A stretch of DNA of 64,000 bases, taken from positions 61,534,533 to 61,598,532 of the forward strand of contig OX485804.1 of assembly GCA_950295325.1 (NCBI GenBank). Reading direction: 5' to 3'. This document shows positions 12,791 through 24,899 of this stretch, in pieces; position 1 is the stretch's first letter; every line of letters starts with the position of its first letter. The notes beneath the pieces were generated by a model that was not told the origin of the DNA, did no database searches, and was given only the letters and a program-made list of their open reading frames with translations. A program made the position numbers and the translations under genes. Source of the stretch: Polytrichum commune. Taxonomy: Eukaryota; Streptophyta; Polytrichopsida; Polytrichales; Polytrichaceae.

Positions 12791-14180
12791 GTTGAGGGGC
12801 TATTTATCTTAGTTTCTGATTTGTTGAACTTGATTCTTGTAAGAAGTTTTACTTGGCATTGTTTTCCTCCACGCTTAGGTGAATTCCATAATTGAGTGAT
12901 AAATTACACCCCATTTTGATTGATAAGAAAGGGAAGTTCGATTTGTTTTCCCTTGTGGTGTTGGAGTGGAGTTCTTTGTGTGTTGATGTTCTGTCACGTA
13001 AGGAAACATAGCAAGATGACAAAGCGTTTGAGAAATGTGAAGATGGTGTGACCAGGATCGAAGCTAAGGGAAGGGGGGGGGGGCTCAGTCCCCCTTGGCT
13101 TAGTCCATGTTGCCAAAGTTTGGTTATTAATGACATTATCAAAAAAATTATGGAGATGTCAGCTTGACAAGTCCAAATATCTCAATAAATAATCAAATTT
13201 GACCACCTATTGAAATTTGCAAAATGACAGTGAAAAGGGTAAACTAGCTCCACGTGCTTCTAGCCCCTAAAGAACTCCTTTTTCTTGTTTAATCCACCAC
13301 AACCCAAATATCATCCATATTGCACCAACGTTCATTCCTAGTGACAAACCCCCACTATTTTTTGTAAAGAAAAACTAAACTTACCCTCTAAACTTACTCA
13401 TCCTACAAAGAAAAATATTTATTCCAATGTTTGTAGTCTACTTTACAAGAAAAACAAAACAAAATTAACATAAATTATAGTATCGTATGCTTTATATATA
13501 ATTTACATATGGATACATAATGGATCATTAGAGGAGGAAGTGTTATAGTAGTGGGCCTCAAGTTTGGGGGATTTTTAGTGAATGCCCTCTCCACCCCACC
13601 CCCCCCCCCCCCAAAAAAAATCGCGGAACTATACTTTCTTTCTCATCCTTTGTGGCATGTTACGTGCCACTAATAAAATCAAGACAAGGAAACCATTGTT
13701 CAAATATTTGGTCCCAAATATGCAGCACACCCCGCCAAGCTAGTGAATAGGGAGATCCAACCGCTAGTTACAGATGAACCGGTTGAGTTTGAGAACTTTA
13801 CATTTCCCGCCCTCTACATTTCTTGCCCTTAACATCTCGTGCCTTTACATCTCCCGCTCTAATAAGATCCACTCAAACGAGATCTACTCATGAGATTCTT
13901 GGTTGGCTAGGCCCATGGGCATAAATCAAATTAATAAGAAACACACCAATTGAGGTTCCTCTGAGGCCTATTTGACCCCCCATTCCCTCTTCTAAAGCCT
14001 ACTATAGATATAAACAAGATATACAATGCATATCTTGTGACTATATTCCACCCTGCCTTTTTCTCGCACATCGTTTATGCTTGATTTGTTGGTGAACTCC
14101 ACTACAACATGCGTAATTAGGGATGATCTCCTCGGACGGAGAGCGAGTAGGGAGAGTACCAAAGGGAGCCACCCGGACAT
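12791..14180. other. unclassified DNA with G11 and C14 tracts
   Basis: A G11 run at 13073-13083 and a C14 run followed by A8 at 13599-13620 stand out. The rest shows no coding pattern or shared repeat. Confidence 0.45.
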
Positions 14181-14640
14181 TGGTGTCGTTTACGAGTCCT
14201 TACCATAAAACCCAATGGGACGGAAACCACAAGTAGACGGAACCGGTGCCCGTTGGCTTGTTTACATCTAAATAGTAACATGGGAGTTAGTGCTAGGCCC
14301 GAGGGATGGAAAGATGCGAATTACCCCGCCATAGATGAGTCATGCGTTCTATGGGTGCCACACTATTTTGGGGTCACTAGGAACGGGAAAAAGGGCTCTT
14401 GGTTTTCCTACAAGTGGCCTTGTGTGTTTTCGAGTACGTGAGGTATGAAGTGGGGCATTGAGAGCCGATGCAGACAATGAGTGGAAGAACCCTTGAAGAA
14501 ACGTCATTGACCTAATGGCTTGGCCGTTGCATAGAGACATATGTACTCGGATGGGTGGCCTTCCCAACACTTGATTTTTGGTGCGCCCTACCACTTATTA
14601 TGATGTACCCAATCATAGCATAGGTATATTTTCAACCTAG
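14181..14640 (+). other. GC-rich unclassified block with a 5S-like motif
   Basis: The string CGGATGGGTGGCC at 14548-14560 resembles the internal C-box region of plant 5S rRNA, and a partially similar stretch lies upstream. The rest of a 5S gene cannot be aligned, so this is not an rRNA gene; a 5S-derived SINE relic is possible. Open frames (14253-14441 plus, 14349-14594 minus) are unrecognised. Confidence 0.25.
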
Positions 14641-14850
14641 GGCCGTGCAGTTGAGGGAGATAGGTACCGGATGGCTTGTTCGCCCCCAATCAAGGTGTTC
14701 ACCGTCTGAAAGGAGGCAGTGGTTGGCCCTGTAAATCTTGTCATGTCCGTTTCGTAATGTGTAGATTCAAACCATTTTGAAAATGAAGCACACCGTGATT
14801 CACAGTGGTGGCAACATTCGAGTCGCCTTTCTTTCTTTCTTTCTTCTTCT
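14641..14850 (+). repeat. SINE-like repeat family B, copy 1
   Basis: About 190 bp aligns with 48955-49165, sharing GGGAGATAGGT, a GTTCACC block, TTGAAAATGAA and GGCAACAT. It ends in a (CTTT)n tail at 14828-14845, and the second copy also ends in CTTT-type sequence. Simple-repeat tails in both copies suggest a retroposed short element. I see no clear A/B boxes or target duplication. Confidence 0.5.
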
Positions 14851-15330
14851 CCTTCTTCATTGTTTGTTTCATTTCTCATATTCTAGACTATCCTATTTTT
14901 TTTAGAAGAAAAAAAATTATTTCTTTGAGATCATCTTGTTTTTCTTCTTCACAATCCCCTTGTTATACTTATCATGTATGTGCTATCTTATTCTTTAAAC
15001 TATTTTTACTTCTTTTATTCTATAATGTTTTTTTTTTTAAATCTCATTCTTCATTTGTTATTTCTCTTGATTTTTGAAACCAACTTGTTTCAATATTTTA
15101 GTAGTATGGTCATCATCAAGGTCGCATTGATCATCTTGTTCTTTGATATCATTCATTTTCTTTTGTTTCTTAAAATCATTTTGCTCATCCTTCTTCTTGA
15201 TATGACCTTAAAGCTACTAAAACAATGCATCATTTGGTGGTTGTTTCACTAAATTTTGAGTTGTTTTGATAGAGGTATGACAATATTGGAGGATGTACAA
15301 ACTTTACTTTGATAATTTAATTGTGGTTCA
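14851..15330. other. T-rich intergenic DNA
   Basis: Strongly T-rich on the plus strand. The Phe/Leu-rich open frames here (14805-15252) reflect base composition and are not taken as genes. Confidence 0.5.
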
Positions 15331-15339
15331 GGGTTGTGC

Positions 15340-15670
15340 ATGTCGTGATGGAACTAGATGGGAAGAGAAAGAGGGCAAATATGACTCTAGATGAGAAGAG
15401 AAAGAGAGTTGGTGCAACATTATCGATGAGATCCTAGTTGGGCTCAATAGATGATAATATTTGACTTTAGCAAGAGGCATAAGGGAAGGAAGTTAAGAGA
15501 AACACCATCCCTCAAATTCTTCATAACTCCACATACCACATATCTTGGAGGCTAGTGAGACCCTCAAAGAGGTTAAGAGAGAGAAAGGGCCAAAGTATCT
15601 AGAGCTTGAGATTGCTTTGTTAGCATGGTTCAAACATATCTTTATGTTGATGTTGATGTTAATTTTGTTA
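15340..15670 (+). pseudogene. possible CENP-B/pogo-type DNA-binding relic
   Basis: One plus frame contains KREKGPKYLELEIALLAWFKH at about 15560-15630, preceded in the same frame by ILEASETLKEV. Upstream, another frame reads MTLDEKRKRVG. The order (basic helix-turn-helix start, then a KxxLE-ALLxWF helix) resembles the CENP-B N-terminal plus Tc5-type HTH domains of pogo-like transposases and their domesticated relatives. Frameshifts and stops separate the parts, and no DDE domain is seen. The assignment is by eye and may be wrong. Confidence 0.35.
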
Positions 15671-17440
15671 TCACTACATGTCTTCATTTTTTTTGGTTAA
15701 GGCATTGCTTAAGGTCAAACTTTGAATTGTCATTATGGTTTAGCATATCCATAATATAAACGAATCAATTTCCAGTTTCATGAGAGAAGTTTGCATATTT
15801 GTAAAGACATTTGAAAGAATATTTACTTTGTATATGTGGCAAAATATCCAATGGGTGTTTTCATGAAGTACCTCGTTAATATGACAAAGAGGTCCAATTT
15901 GTCATATAATTGAATATGTAAAACCTCGATAATACAACGGTTTTCTCGTTCCCCAAACGTGTCATGTTAAAGAGGTAGGATTGTAGTATTACATGCTTAA
16001 AATTGGCATGTGTCATTGGTGTGTGCCATTGAAACTTGAAACGTCACATCACCCTCAACATGTTGGGATCTCACATATTCACAATGAAATATTGTATTGA
16101 ATTACATACTATCATTCTATTGCTCTTTAAATTTATCTAGAGTGTTGTCAAAGAAAAACCCTCATGCCATGTATGCATGCACGGCACATTACAATTTCAT
16201 ACATAATTTGATTTGCTTTGATTCTTTATGAATTGCAATTGATGAAAGGAGTGCCTTTTGCATGGAATTTGTGGATGAAAACGAGTCATCCACAATATCA
16301 ATTAAAAGTTAAAAAAAGAAGAAGACATGAAAGTCAAACATAACTTTAAATAAATCTAGAACTCCCTACCCCGGCCACCGGGTTCTAGTCTCGATCAACC
16401 ATTTATTTTGTGAAAACGAATGTTGGACAACGCTATCGCGAATAGTTCACAAATGTTCACTATTACCAGCTATTTAAAATTGACGATGAGGAAGTTATCA
16501 ATGTAGCTCATGCTTATGGCCATATTTAGACTTCATCCATTGCTAATATTCCGACATTACTCTCAAAATCCCTTGCCCTCTTGGTGGTGGATACGTCTAT
16601 CCCATGCTCACGGCTATTGCCAGAAACCACACAAACATTACTTATGCTCATAAATTCATATCAACAATCAACCTTCCGCTCTCAGTCAATTGCACTTTGG
16701 CAAACTTTTACTTTCAATGTTAGAGCTTTCCAAAGTACTTTAGAGTCCGAATCACTCGGCTATCCTGACTAATTCTACATCTAAAGCATTTCACTGAGCT
16801 AAGTGTCTATGGCCAAACTCAATCACTGAGCTTTGACATTCTCTGCTTATTGCTACTCTATTTGAGATCATGCCTGATTTTGTAACATGAAAATAGCATG
16901 TCTCCTACATTGGTAGTCTCCTCCTTATCTTTGAGGGAGGGGACGAGGTGGTTAGCAGTCATAACCACATCCTAACGGCAATCGCCCTCCCCAACCACTC
17001 TAGATGACCTCCAACCACCAATTGCCGGATGAAAGACGTCAAAATTTGGGAATGGCCCTATTCAGACAGGCGATGGCCAAAAAATGGTTCTACAACTTAC
17101 ATAGTAAGATTGTAAATCATTCTTTGAGAATCAATCAATTCTTAACATAATTGGTTGACCTAAACTAAAATGATTTGCTTTTGGAAAAAAATTAACTAAT
17201 TGAATGCAAAACTAGTCCTATATAACCTTTATTATTTTCGTAACATGTCCTTACATTTTATACCTAATCATCCTTGTACAAATTTTAAGATCTCCCTTCA
17301 TTAAATGTTGGTGGTCCTATAGCCGTGGGGCAACAAAATCTATAACCGCACGCCTTCGTTCTAACATTGTGCCGGGAGTCTGTTACCGTGGCCGAGGTAC
17401 TCGGTTCCGGGAGCTATTTCTCTCCGCACATGACATTCTC
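15671..17440. other. unclassified intergenic DNA
   Basis: A short GC-rich block with CACCGGGTTCTAGTCTCG at 16376-16393 resembles a Pol III B box but has no A box upstream. The 63-codon frame at 16581-16772 is unrecognised. Nothing else is evident. Confidence 0.4.
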
Positions 17441-17445
17441 TCCAT

Positions 17446-17985
17446 ATGCATTCTCGGCCACTAAATTCGGTGTTCCTTCTCCCTGGCCCAACTTGCTTGG
17501 CTTGTTGCTATTTTTTATTTTTTATTTCTTATTTCTTCTTCTTCTTCTTGACAATGTTATTACTCAACAGATGCACATGCTACACGACAAGGTGTACATG
17601 CCTTGCAAAACTAAGACCAAACATAATGGTAATAGAAGGTATTTCACAAGAACACACCAACCTAGTCTTTACCAAACCTCAACCTCAATGTCCAAATTAA
17701 AGAATTCACATTCACACACAGTAGATTTATGGACCAAGCTATCAAAACTAAACAAGACAAATATCACCTCCTCATTAAAAAATTTTTTAAAAAAACCATC
17801 CAACACTTCGCCATTCAAATACCTCCCACACCTAGTCCTCAACAAAAGAGAACTTGACAACAAACAAGAACCGAGAACCAATACAACCGTCCACATAAGG
17901 ACCCTACATCAAACTAACTAACACATGAATGAGCTCACTTACTGAAAGGATAGGCAGTAGATCCTACTACTTTAACCCTTAAAGG
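17446..17985 (+). pseudogene. LINE 3' fragment with nuclease-like domain, copy 1
   Basis: Decayed C-terminal part of a LINE polyprotein in three frames. One frame (17446-17700) gives CTCYTTRCTCLAKLRPN followed by IMVIEG, a CxCx4CxC cluster and an RPN at the KPD position. A second frame, starting near 17690, gives KEFTFTHSRF and then KTKQDKYHLLI. A third (17736-17921) gives LVLNKRELDNKQ. These match, in order, the copies at 25 kb, 51 kb and 62 kb. The downstream sequence to ~17985 weakly resembles the LINE 3' UTR at 51 kb. The coding strand is C/A rich. I infer a PD-(D/E)XK-type endonuclease end, inactive here through frameshifts. Confidence 0.6.
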
Positions 17986-18725
17986 ACATATGCTTTCCCG
18001 ATACCACACCCAAAATATATTTTAAAATTCATTTAAAGCATGATTAACCAATTAATTTACATAGGCTCTATTCTAAAGAAGTACAGATCTTGCTAAGGTG
18101 CTCGATTTGACATTCTAAAACCTCCATTTGGTGCAATGGAGTAGAAGTTTTGAGCAAGATTCTCCCAAAATAATACCAAGCCCGTGGGGCAGCATTGTCC
18201 TTTAAGGGTTAACAAGGAGCCCCCTTGTTAAATGAAGGGCCAACGAGCTGAAATTCACTTTTAAGGACATCATATATGTTGGATTTCCTTTTCTTTCTTT
18301 ACCCTTTCAACATTTTGACAAAGATATTATTTTATAATTATAGGTTATGTTTTTATTGGATTTTGCTGGTAATTAAAAGAGGAATTCAACGCATCTTAGC
18401 ATGTAAAGTTCTTGGACACATTATCAATTAGAGCATTTATTATACATGTGTACATAACCAACCATAGGCTTTAGCTCACTTTTGGGTAAGGGTCACAATC
18501 AAGTGTTGTTAGAATACATGATTAGTTGATGAACAAATATGTGACACAAGAAAGCTCTCAATCATGGTGATGTACAATTCAAATATTATTTCTATAAGAT
18601 CTCCATCATGTCAAAGGTAAGTAGAGTCCTAAATACAAAGTCAATTGTATTGTTGTGTCTAGAAAAATGTGGAAAATTATGGATTCTTTTTAGCCTTGTA
18701 ATTCATGCATATTGTAATTATTACC

Positions 18726-18757
<32 letters not shown>

Positions 18758-19049
18758 TATAACTATATTTATGCTTATAATAATTACTATTATCATTATA
18801 AGTCATCGAGAGGGGTTTGTAATAGGCTTGAGGTTAGGGTGGAGATGAATTTTAGTATTTCATGAAGGTTTTTCTAATCTATGACTTGATATTTAACAAT
18901 GCTTAACAAACTTATTTTCTTCTTTGTGTGCTTCTATGTAGTAAACTCCAAATAATCTCCCTCTTGACTCAAAATAAAGTGCTACATGGGAATGGTTTGA
19001 TTTCTTCGCAATACTTCTAATGCACCATTGGTCACACATGAGGCTTGTT
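17986..19049. other. unclassified DNA with (TAA)n
   Basis: A (TAA)10 microsatellite lies at 18727-18756. No gene or shared repeat is seen. Confidence 0.5.
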
Positions 19050-19200
19050 TTGAGTTTTCTCTTAGTGCTTCTTAGAGTGTGCTTCTAGTTCATAGATTGC
19101 TCTGAGTGTTCTCTTAGTGTTTCTTAGATTACACTTCTAGTTCATGGATCGCTCTAAGTTTCTTTAATGTACTATCTCTAGTGCACTTCTAGTTTAACCC
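19050..19200. repeat. three-unit minisatellite, ~51-bp period
   Basis: Units open with TCTCTTAGTG at about 19058 and 19110 and carry CACTTCTAGTTCAT-like and GCTCTGAGT-like blocks. A third, diverged unit ends near 19200. Confidence 0.65.
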
Positions 19201-20284
19201 ATATTCAATGCATGGCTAGATCTAAAGTGTGACTTTCCTTGCCAAGATTCATCCTTCCTCCTCCCCCCGGCCTCCCCATATTTCATCTTATCAATAAATG
19301 TATGCAATAAATTTCCAATAAAAAAAAGTGAATCAATTTTTAAAAATAAAGGAGGTTATATTTTGGGTGGAAGTATATGAATTTGCAAAAATGCCATATA
19401 CGGTCTCACTAGGGGAAATTCCATCTTGAGCAACAATTCATTTCAATTGAAACCAACCTCTGTGGTGGTCATTTTCCTACCAAATGATTTTGTGGTTTGA
19501 AACCACCGCAATCACTTGGGTATGTTGTAGCGGATGGTGGTTGAGGACAAAACGCCGTGTCACCTTTTTTCATGTAATGATGCGTTCACTATTTTTTAAG
19601 GTTAGTGACCGCCGTTTTTCGAGGGTAGGTGTTGCCCTGTGGTGTTGCATGGATATGGAGGATTTCCCCAATGGGTGGTCGGCTGTCATTTCCTATAGTG
19701 ACATTTGGACAACGCCACGTCAGCTCTAAGATCCATGGGCAACTCCATTTGCAACAATGCCACATATGCAACTCCATGTGTCCATGCAAATGACAACTCA
19801 CCATGGACGGCATCTAGTTTTCGTCCATGAACATATTGGTTGTGCCCCCACAAACATGTCTTGTTGTGGTCACAACTTGTCCTCTACTCTCCCCTCACAG
19901 AGTGTGTAAGACAAACCTTGCTAAAGTCAACACCCTATAATCTTGCATTATAAAGAATGAGTACCATGATATCCACCATGATATGTTTGATGTCCACCAT
20001 GATATGTTTTCGTATCGATTTGGGTCATGAACGAATGAAGTTGTGAACTCTTATGAACTTTACATGTGAAAGTCAAATAAGGCATATTGTGGTGCATTGG
20101 AATTCCCCTTTTAAATCCTACAAAACCAAAACTTCATCAAATTAAAAATAGCATATATGATAAAAAAAAAACATCCACAAGATGAAACCAAAATGACGAT
20201 GTGGCATGGGTGACATAGGCATGAGCATGTGACGAGTACACACACATATGAGGGACATATGGTGACATGGATATACGGGGCTGA
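19201..20284. other. unclassified intergenic DNA
   Basis: Contains short dispersed words (ATATGCAACTCCATG at 19765) that resemble 49560-49600, but no element with clear ends. No gene is recognised. Confidence 0.4.
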
Positions 20285-20435
20285 GCTAATCCAGGTTGTA
20301 CACTCTAAACTCCGTAGTATCACACTTGTGGCAACCAAAGTGCAAATGACATTATGGAGTTTTGTAGTGTTAACATGGATGCATGATACTATAGAATTAG
20401 TGTAGCATGTGACATTATGGAATAACACAAAGGAG
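20285..20435. repeat. dispersed repeat family E/F, truncated copy
   Basis: Shares GGCAACCAAAGTGCA, TAACATGGATGCATGATA and GTGACATTATGGAATAACACA with 10350-10495 and 6145-6250. Confidence 0.6.
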
Positions 20436-22680
20436 ATGTGAGGACAATTTGAATTCGTTATCTTGTCATCTCCGCTAGTGTGGTCCACTCCACTTGGCCT
20501 TCCCGGGCGATGTGGTGAATGCATGCACCAACATTCAACAAGTGGCATATGAAGAAGAAGAAGAAGAAGAAGATGGCACTCCACATGTTGACACATGGCG
20601 CAACGCGAGGGTGTGGATTGACTTCTTGACTAGTTTGCATTAATGACAAATTTTGTGATATAAGGAAGAGAAATGTGACAATAAGGAGTGATATTTGAAT
20701 TACGAATATCCGTTCCTTAGGGTTTTGAGGATATTAGAGAGTGTGTGACATTATGGAGGTTGATATAAGGAAGCTTAGGGTGTAGTTCATATGCATGGGT
20801 GCAACATGCTAGGACAACACGGGTCTAACCTATTATATAATGTTTCTTATATTTTGTACTTTGGAATTTTGCAAGTTTTTCCTCCCATACAATACACACA
20901 CACATTGTTAAGTATCCAGGGATGTACCACTGATGGTATAAACCTGAGTTCGCGCGATCTGGTACCCGCTCCCCATGATAACTGGTTAAGTTAATTGAGT
21001 GTCCTGGCACTTCTTACCCCTTATTGCGTGTGCTTCCATAGCTTCATCATCCCCACCTAGTGTAGGTATTATGTGGCCATCATTCACATGATTCACCCTT
21101 TTCCTTCTTCTTTTTGGGTACAAAGTGAGCAAATTCAATTCCACATGATTCATCGTGTGCTTTGACATCACATTCTAAAATGTATTTTTCATTAAAAAAA
21201 TACCCTATTTTTTAATTAATTTTAATTTCCTTCCTTTTCTTGTAAGGGCCTAATAATTAATTTTCTAGTAGCTTGTGGCCGTGGTTGGTTAGTTGGGGTG
21301 TTGAGATCCGCATGGGATTGCGGTGGCAGATCGGAGGGTGAGGGAATCATGATGCTCATTTATTTACCTAGGCCTAGAGTAGAGGCACATATTCCCGATC
21401 ACAACCCATCGGCAATCTAAAGGGTGCCGGAATTTTGAGAAGGGTGGGATTGAGTTTTGATCATGCTGGGATTGAGATTTCAATTAAATTGGAACCAATA
21501 GTGCCATGACACATGTCTTGGTTTTGAGTGCTAAACCGAGGTGGAATGAGTGGTTTTGACAGACTCTAGACATTGATAATATGTCTGGGCCAACTTTTGG
21601 CTTCAAATTTTCATAGTAATTTCAATTTAAGGAAAAAAGATTACCGACAAATTAGGATTCTTCTTGATTTTTATCTTCCTACACGGGAAAATGTTGCACC
21701 ACCTTGTACTTCTTCTTAAGATCTGGCACATAATCTCTTGAGTGATTGGTTTACGAGCGCCTCCACTCTAATGAGTCCGTCTCGCAATCACTTGCCACTT
21801 TCACCATTTGTTTAAACCATAAAGGCAGATGTGCCTTAATTCGATTCATTGCATATTTCAACGTGTCTAATTACTGGTTTGTCATGGAATGGAGTACCTA
21901 TTAGATGAAAACATTGTAAATATTTTATTTAAAGAACACATAGGTTGAAGCCTAGGCACATTACACATCATCTTAAATAGTAGCTTAGGTGGCAATCAAG
22001 AACATTCACAAAATTAAAAAGTTGAAACCTTGTTTTAATTGATGATTATTTTTCCCACAAAGGAAGTCAAGAGATCCTTCCCCATCTCCCACTCCGCCCA
22101 ATGTTAATTCTTTCTCCAGTTGAGTGCAAGCTTACATGAAATTGACAACCTAAGTACAACTAAGTATATGTGAAAAACGAGAACAAAACTAATGCTCCCT
22201 CCCCGAGCCCTCTCCTCCTGTTCCCAGTTGCTCTCTCTCTCTCCTTTCTTTCCCACCTTATGCATTCCTTGCCTCTTCCTTGCCCTCATATACAATGTGT
22301 TCATTGAAACTCCAGTTAGTGGAGATATTCAAGAAGCAATGATATAGTCAAAGAACTCAAGTTACTACTACTAGTTAACGAAATAACTAATGGTTATAGT
22401 CATCAAAGATAACAACTAACACTTCACCTTCACACTTCAAAATAATGTATTGTCAATGGCCATGTGAAAACATTCACTTCCAATAACATTTCAACTCTTC
22501 TCCGTATGGACATTATACACAAGATGGCTTGCACCGCAAATCAAACTCCGAATCTTCATGGTACGCCTCAACTAATGATCAAAAAATGACAATAGGTGAG
22601 TAATTTGTGGTTTTGTGTGACTCCAAGAATGGACGCTAAGCGGACATGCGTTTCAAAGAGTTTGAATTGCTTGTTTAAAA
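20436..22680. other. unclassified intergenic DNA with (GAA)n
   Basis: A (GAA)6 tract lies at 20555-20573. A pyrimidine-rich block occurs at 22195-22262. I see no gene. Confidence 0.4.
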
Positions 22681-22895
22681 TATAGTTACTATTCTAAGCT
22701 CAATAGTCAGTATTGGGGGGGGGGGACCCACTGGTGTAGCCATTTAATGAGCACAAGAATATTCACTTTGAGATTGAACAGGATATTCGTACGCACTCCG
22801 AAAATTGTGAGGAAAGCAGGTACACTCTTGATTGGATTTGCTAACCATTTCGTACTTCTCACGTGTTTCATATCCTAAGAGGAAATGGGCTAGTC
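22681..22895. repeat. dispersed repeat family E/F, first-part copy with G11
   Basis: Aligns with 5890-6090 (ATTCTAAGCTCAATAGTCAG, TTCACTTTGAGATTGAA, TTTCATATCCTAAGAG). Relative to that copy it carries an inserted G11 run (22715-22725) directly after AGTATT. Confidence 0.6.
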
Positions 22896-23312
22896 GGAAA
22901 AAGAAAAAAAAAAGAGGTCGCATTTTGAATCCATCTACCCTAAATGCCTCCAAACGAGACTTTTCTACTTGAAATGGATATCTCTTGCTAGATCCGAGTA
23001 CTACTTTCAGTATTTGGTTTGTCACGATGACTTCCACGTTTATAAGATCGCAAAATGTTGCCAAGGATTGTCCTCTATGCATCACGTGGTGTTCACATTT
23101 CCCAAGACATTCGTGGGCATTTGAAGAACAAGTGAGACTTGCAACTTCCCACGCTCTACGATTTTAATGGTTCAAAAACCGAGTTTTCTCACGAAACCAA
23201 CGAAATTGTATGTTACATTCATTTTGTTAGTTTTCACCCCTAGACTCAACATATATAACACGATCAAAGGAAACATCCCAATTCTTTTAACCGCACAGAT
23301 GTGATCAGTAAA
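22896..23312. other. unclassified intergenic DNA
   Basis: No gene, inverted repeat or shared family is seen. Confidence 0.4.
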
Positions 23313-23324
23313 TGGTGCATGAGG

Positions 23325-23708
23325 AAGGCACCACGGGCCTTGGCTTGGTGGTTAGGGCTCATGGCCCCCAATGAGGAGGTTGTGGGTTCTGTTCCCCATG
23401 CCGGCGTGGTGCTCACCACCTTAGTCCACCCAACTTTGGTGGGGGGTCCTTGGACTTTGTTGTATGGGTACCTCAAAGCCCTTTGGGGGGATACCATGTC
23501 CGGTATCTTCAAGGCACTAGTGGCTAGCTAGGAACTAGTATAGTGCGTCACTATAATGCCCATCCTCGGAAGGGGAGAGTAGTATTGCCCCAATGTCCCC
23601 TTGTCCGGTGGGCATCGGGTCATTGACATTACGAACGGACACTTTATTCACGCCGGCCCCTTGCTAAAAAGGGACCGGAGTTTCTATCTATCTATCTATC
23701 TATCTATT
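23325..23708 (+). mobile_element. tRNA-derived SINE, copy 2 (full length)
   Basis: A 384-bp element flanked by a perfect 12-bp target duplication, TGGTGCATGAGG, at 23313-23324 and 23709-23720. A box TGGCTTGGTGG (23341-23351) and B box GGTTCTGTTCC (23385-23395) define the tRNA-like head. The 3' domain contains GAACGGACAC, ATTCACGCCGG and an imperfect CCGGCCCCTT/AAGGGACCGG hairpin, then a (TATC)n tail. That 3' domain is shared with the LINE 3' end at 50882-51043 (minus), which suggests mobilisation by that LINE. Confidence 0.88.
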
Positions 23709-23718
23709 TGGTGCATGA

Positions 23719-24195
23719 GGGCCACTTCACACATGAGCCAAGAGTTGTGACCATGAAATTGTGAGAGCCCAAAAGAAAGTGTCCAAAGGCTGTCTTAAGA
23801 CACCTCCAAAATCATGTAGTGTGGTCATGGACCCTCAAGTGTAGTGTGAAGTCATATGTGACCATGGTCTCAACCAAATGCTCATTTCAATGAATATCTA
23901 TTCATGCAAGTCCTCACACAATTGTGAGCATTTGGAATGCCATGGTCTCCTGGTTTTGTGTTAGGTCTACCTCCAAGAGGTAGTTTTTGAAAATAATTCA
24001 AGTGACCATGAAACACGATCCATTCAATGCCATGTAGGAATCCATGTAGACTTTACATTCATCTTGCATTCACATACTATGTTGGTCCCTCAAGCGTAGT
24101 GTGAAGTGATCTTGGATTGGCTCCGCGTTTTCTGCCAATAAGAGTGCTTAAAGTGTAAGGGTCACGGGCTCTCAGTCTTGTGTGTGAAGTGGCCC
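23719..24195. mobile_element. inverted-repeat DNA element, ~477 bp, TGA TSD
   Basis: The left end GGGCCACTTCACACA matches the inverted right end, and looser similarity runs on for ~35 bp to GTGACC. Flanking TGA trinucleotides (23716-23718, 24196-24198) are a possible 3-bp target duplication. A GGGCC end with a 3-bp duplication fits the PIF/Harbinger pattern, though TGA is not the usual TWA. No transposase is present. The SINE at 23325 inserted at its left border. Confidence 0.6.
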
Positions 24196-24349
24196 TGATT
24201 ACCATTATTTCTAGCAATTATCAAAATTGCTTATTAACAAGTTCTTACAACACATCTTATAATGTGCAATACACCTTTGTACAATAATGGTAAAGTTGAT
24301 GTAGGCATATCCAAAATTAACACTATGTATGAGCACATCATAATTAGGA

Positions 24350-24585
24350 TATAAATATATTTGGATTTGTGCATGAATTTTGGACAATTCCAACCACCAG
24401 TGTAATGTACGCTATATCGCAAAACTACACAAACATGGTGGTTGGCAAACACGGAATACAAACATTTGAAGGTTTGGTTGTTGTGTTGTTGCATTTGATG
24501 CCGTCATGTGATGTTTTTATCCCTATAAGTGCACATCCCTTATTATTTTGGACAAGTGGTTTGTCCAAATAAACTTAAATGTCAA
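24350..24585. repeat. dispersed repeat family D, copy 2
   Basis: Same orientation and near full-length match to 3290-3531, including the terminal TTGGACAA-GTGG-TTTGTCCAA hairpin at about 24547-24566. Confidence 0.65.
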
Positions 24586-24899
24586 TTACATGTTTGTAGC
24601 CCCCAAACGTATGGTAGTCATACACTAGCTTGGACTTGTGACCTCATACCATGTACCACATGTGTGTATGCATTATGAACCGTGAAAGTTGTCTAGCTGA
24701 TATTGCTTTAGAAGTTTTTAGAAACACTTTCAAAAAAAATAATAATAATAATAATAATTTCAACATGTAGACAAACCATTACAAAGAAAACAAGTTGTTG
24801 GATATAGATTTGGATTGGCCAAACATGTTGCATGGTGCACCCGCACACTCAAAATAGTTAACCAAGCCATTCCCGCACCATTCGCTCAACATGGCGCTG
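24586..24899. other. short unclassified stretch
   Basis: Contains an (AAT)n tract at 24739-24759. Nothing else is recognised. Confidence 0.4.

Noticed and set aside
14540-14595. 5S rRNA-like C-box string
   Set aside because: Only one short box matches; the rest of a 5S gene is absent.
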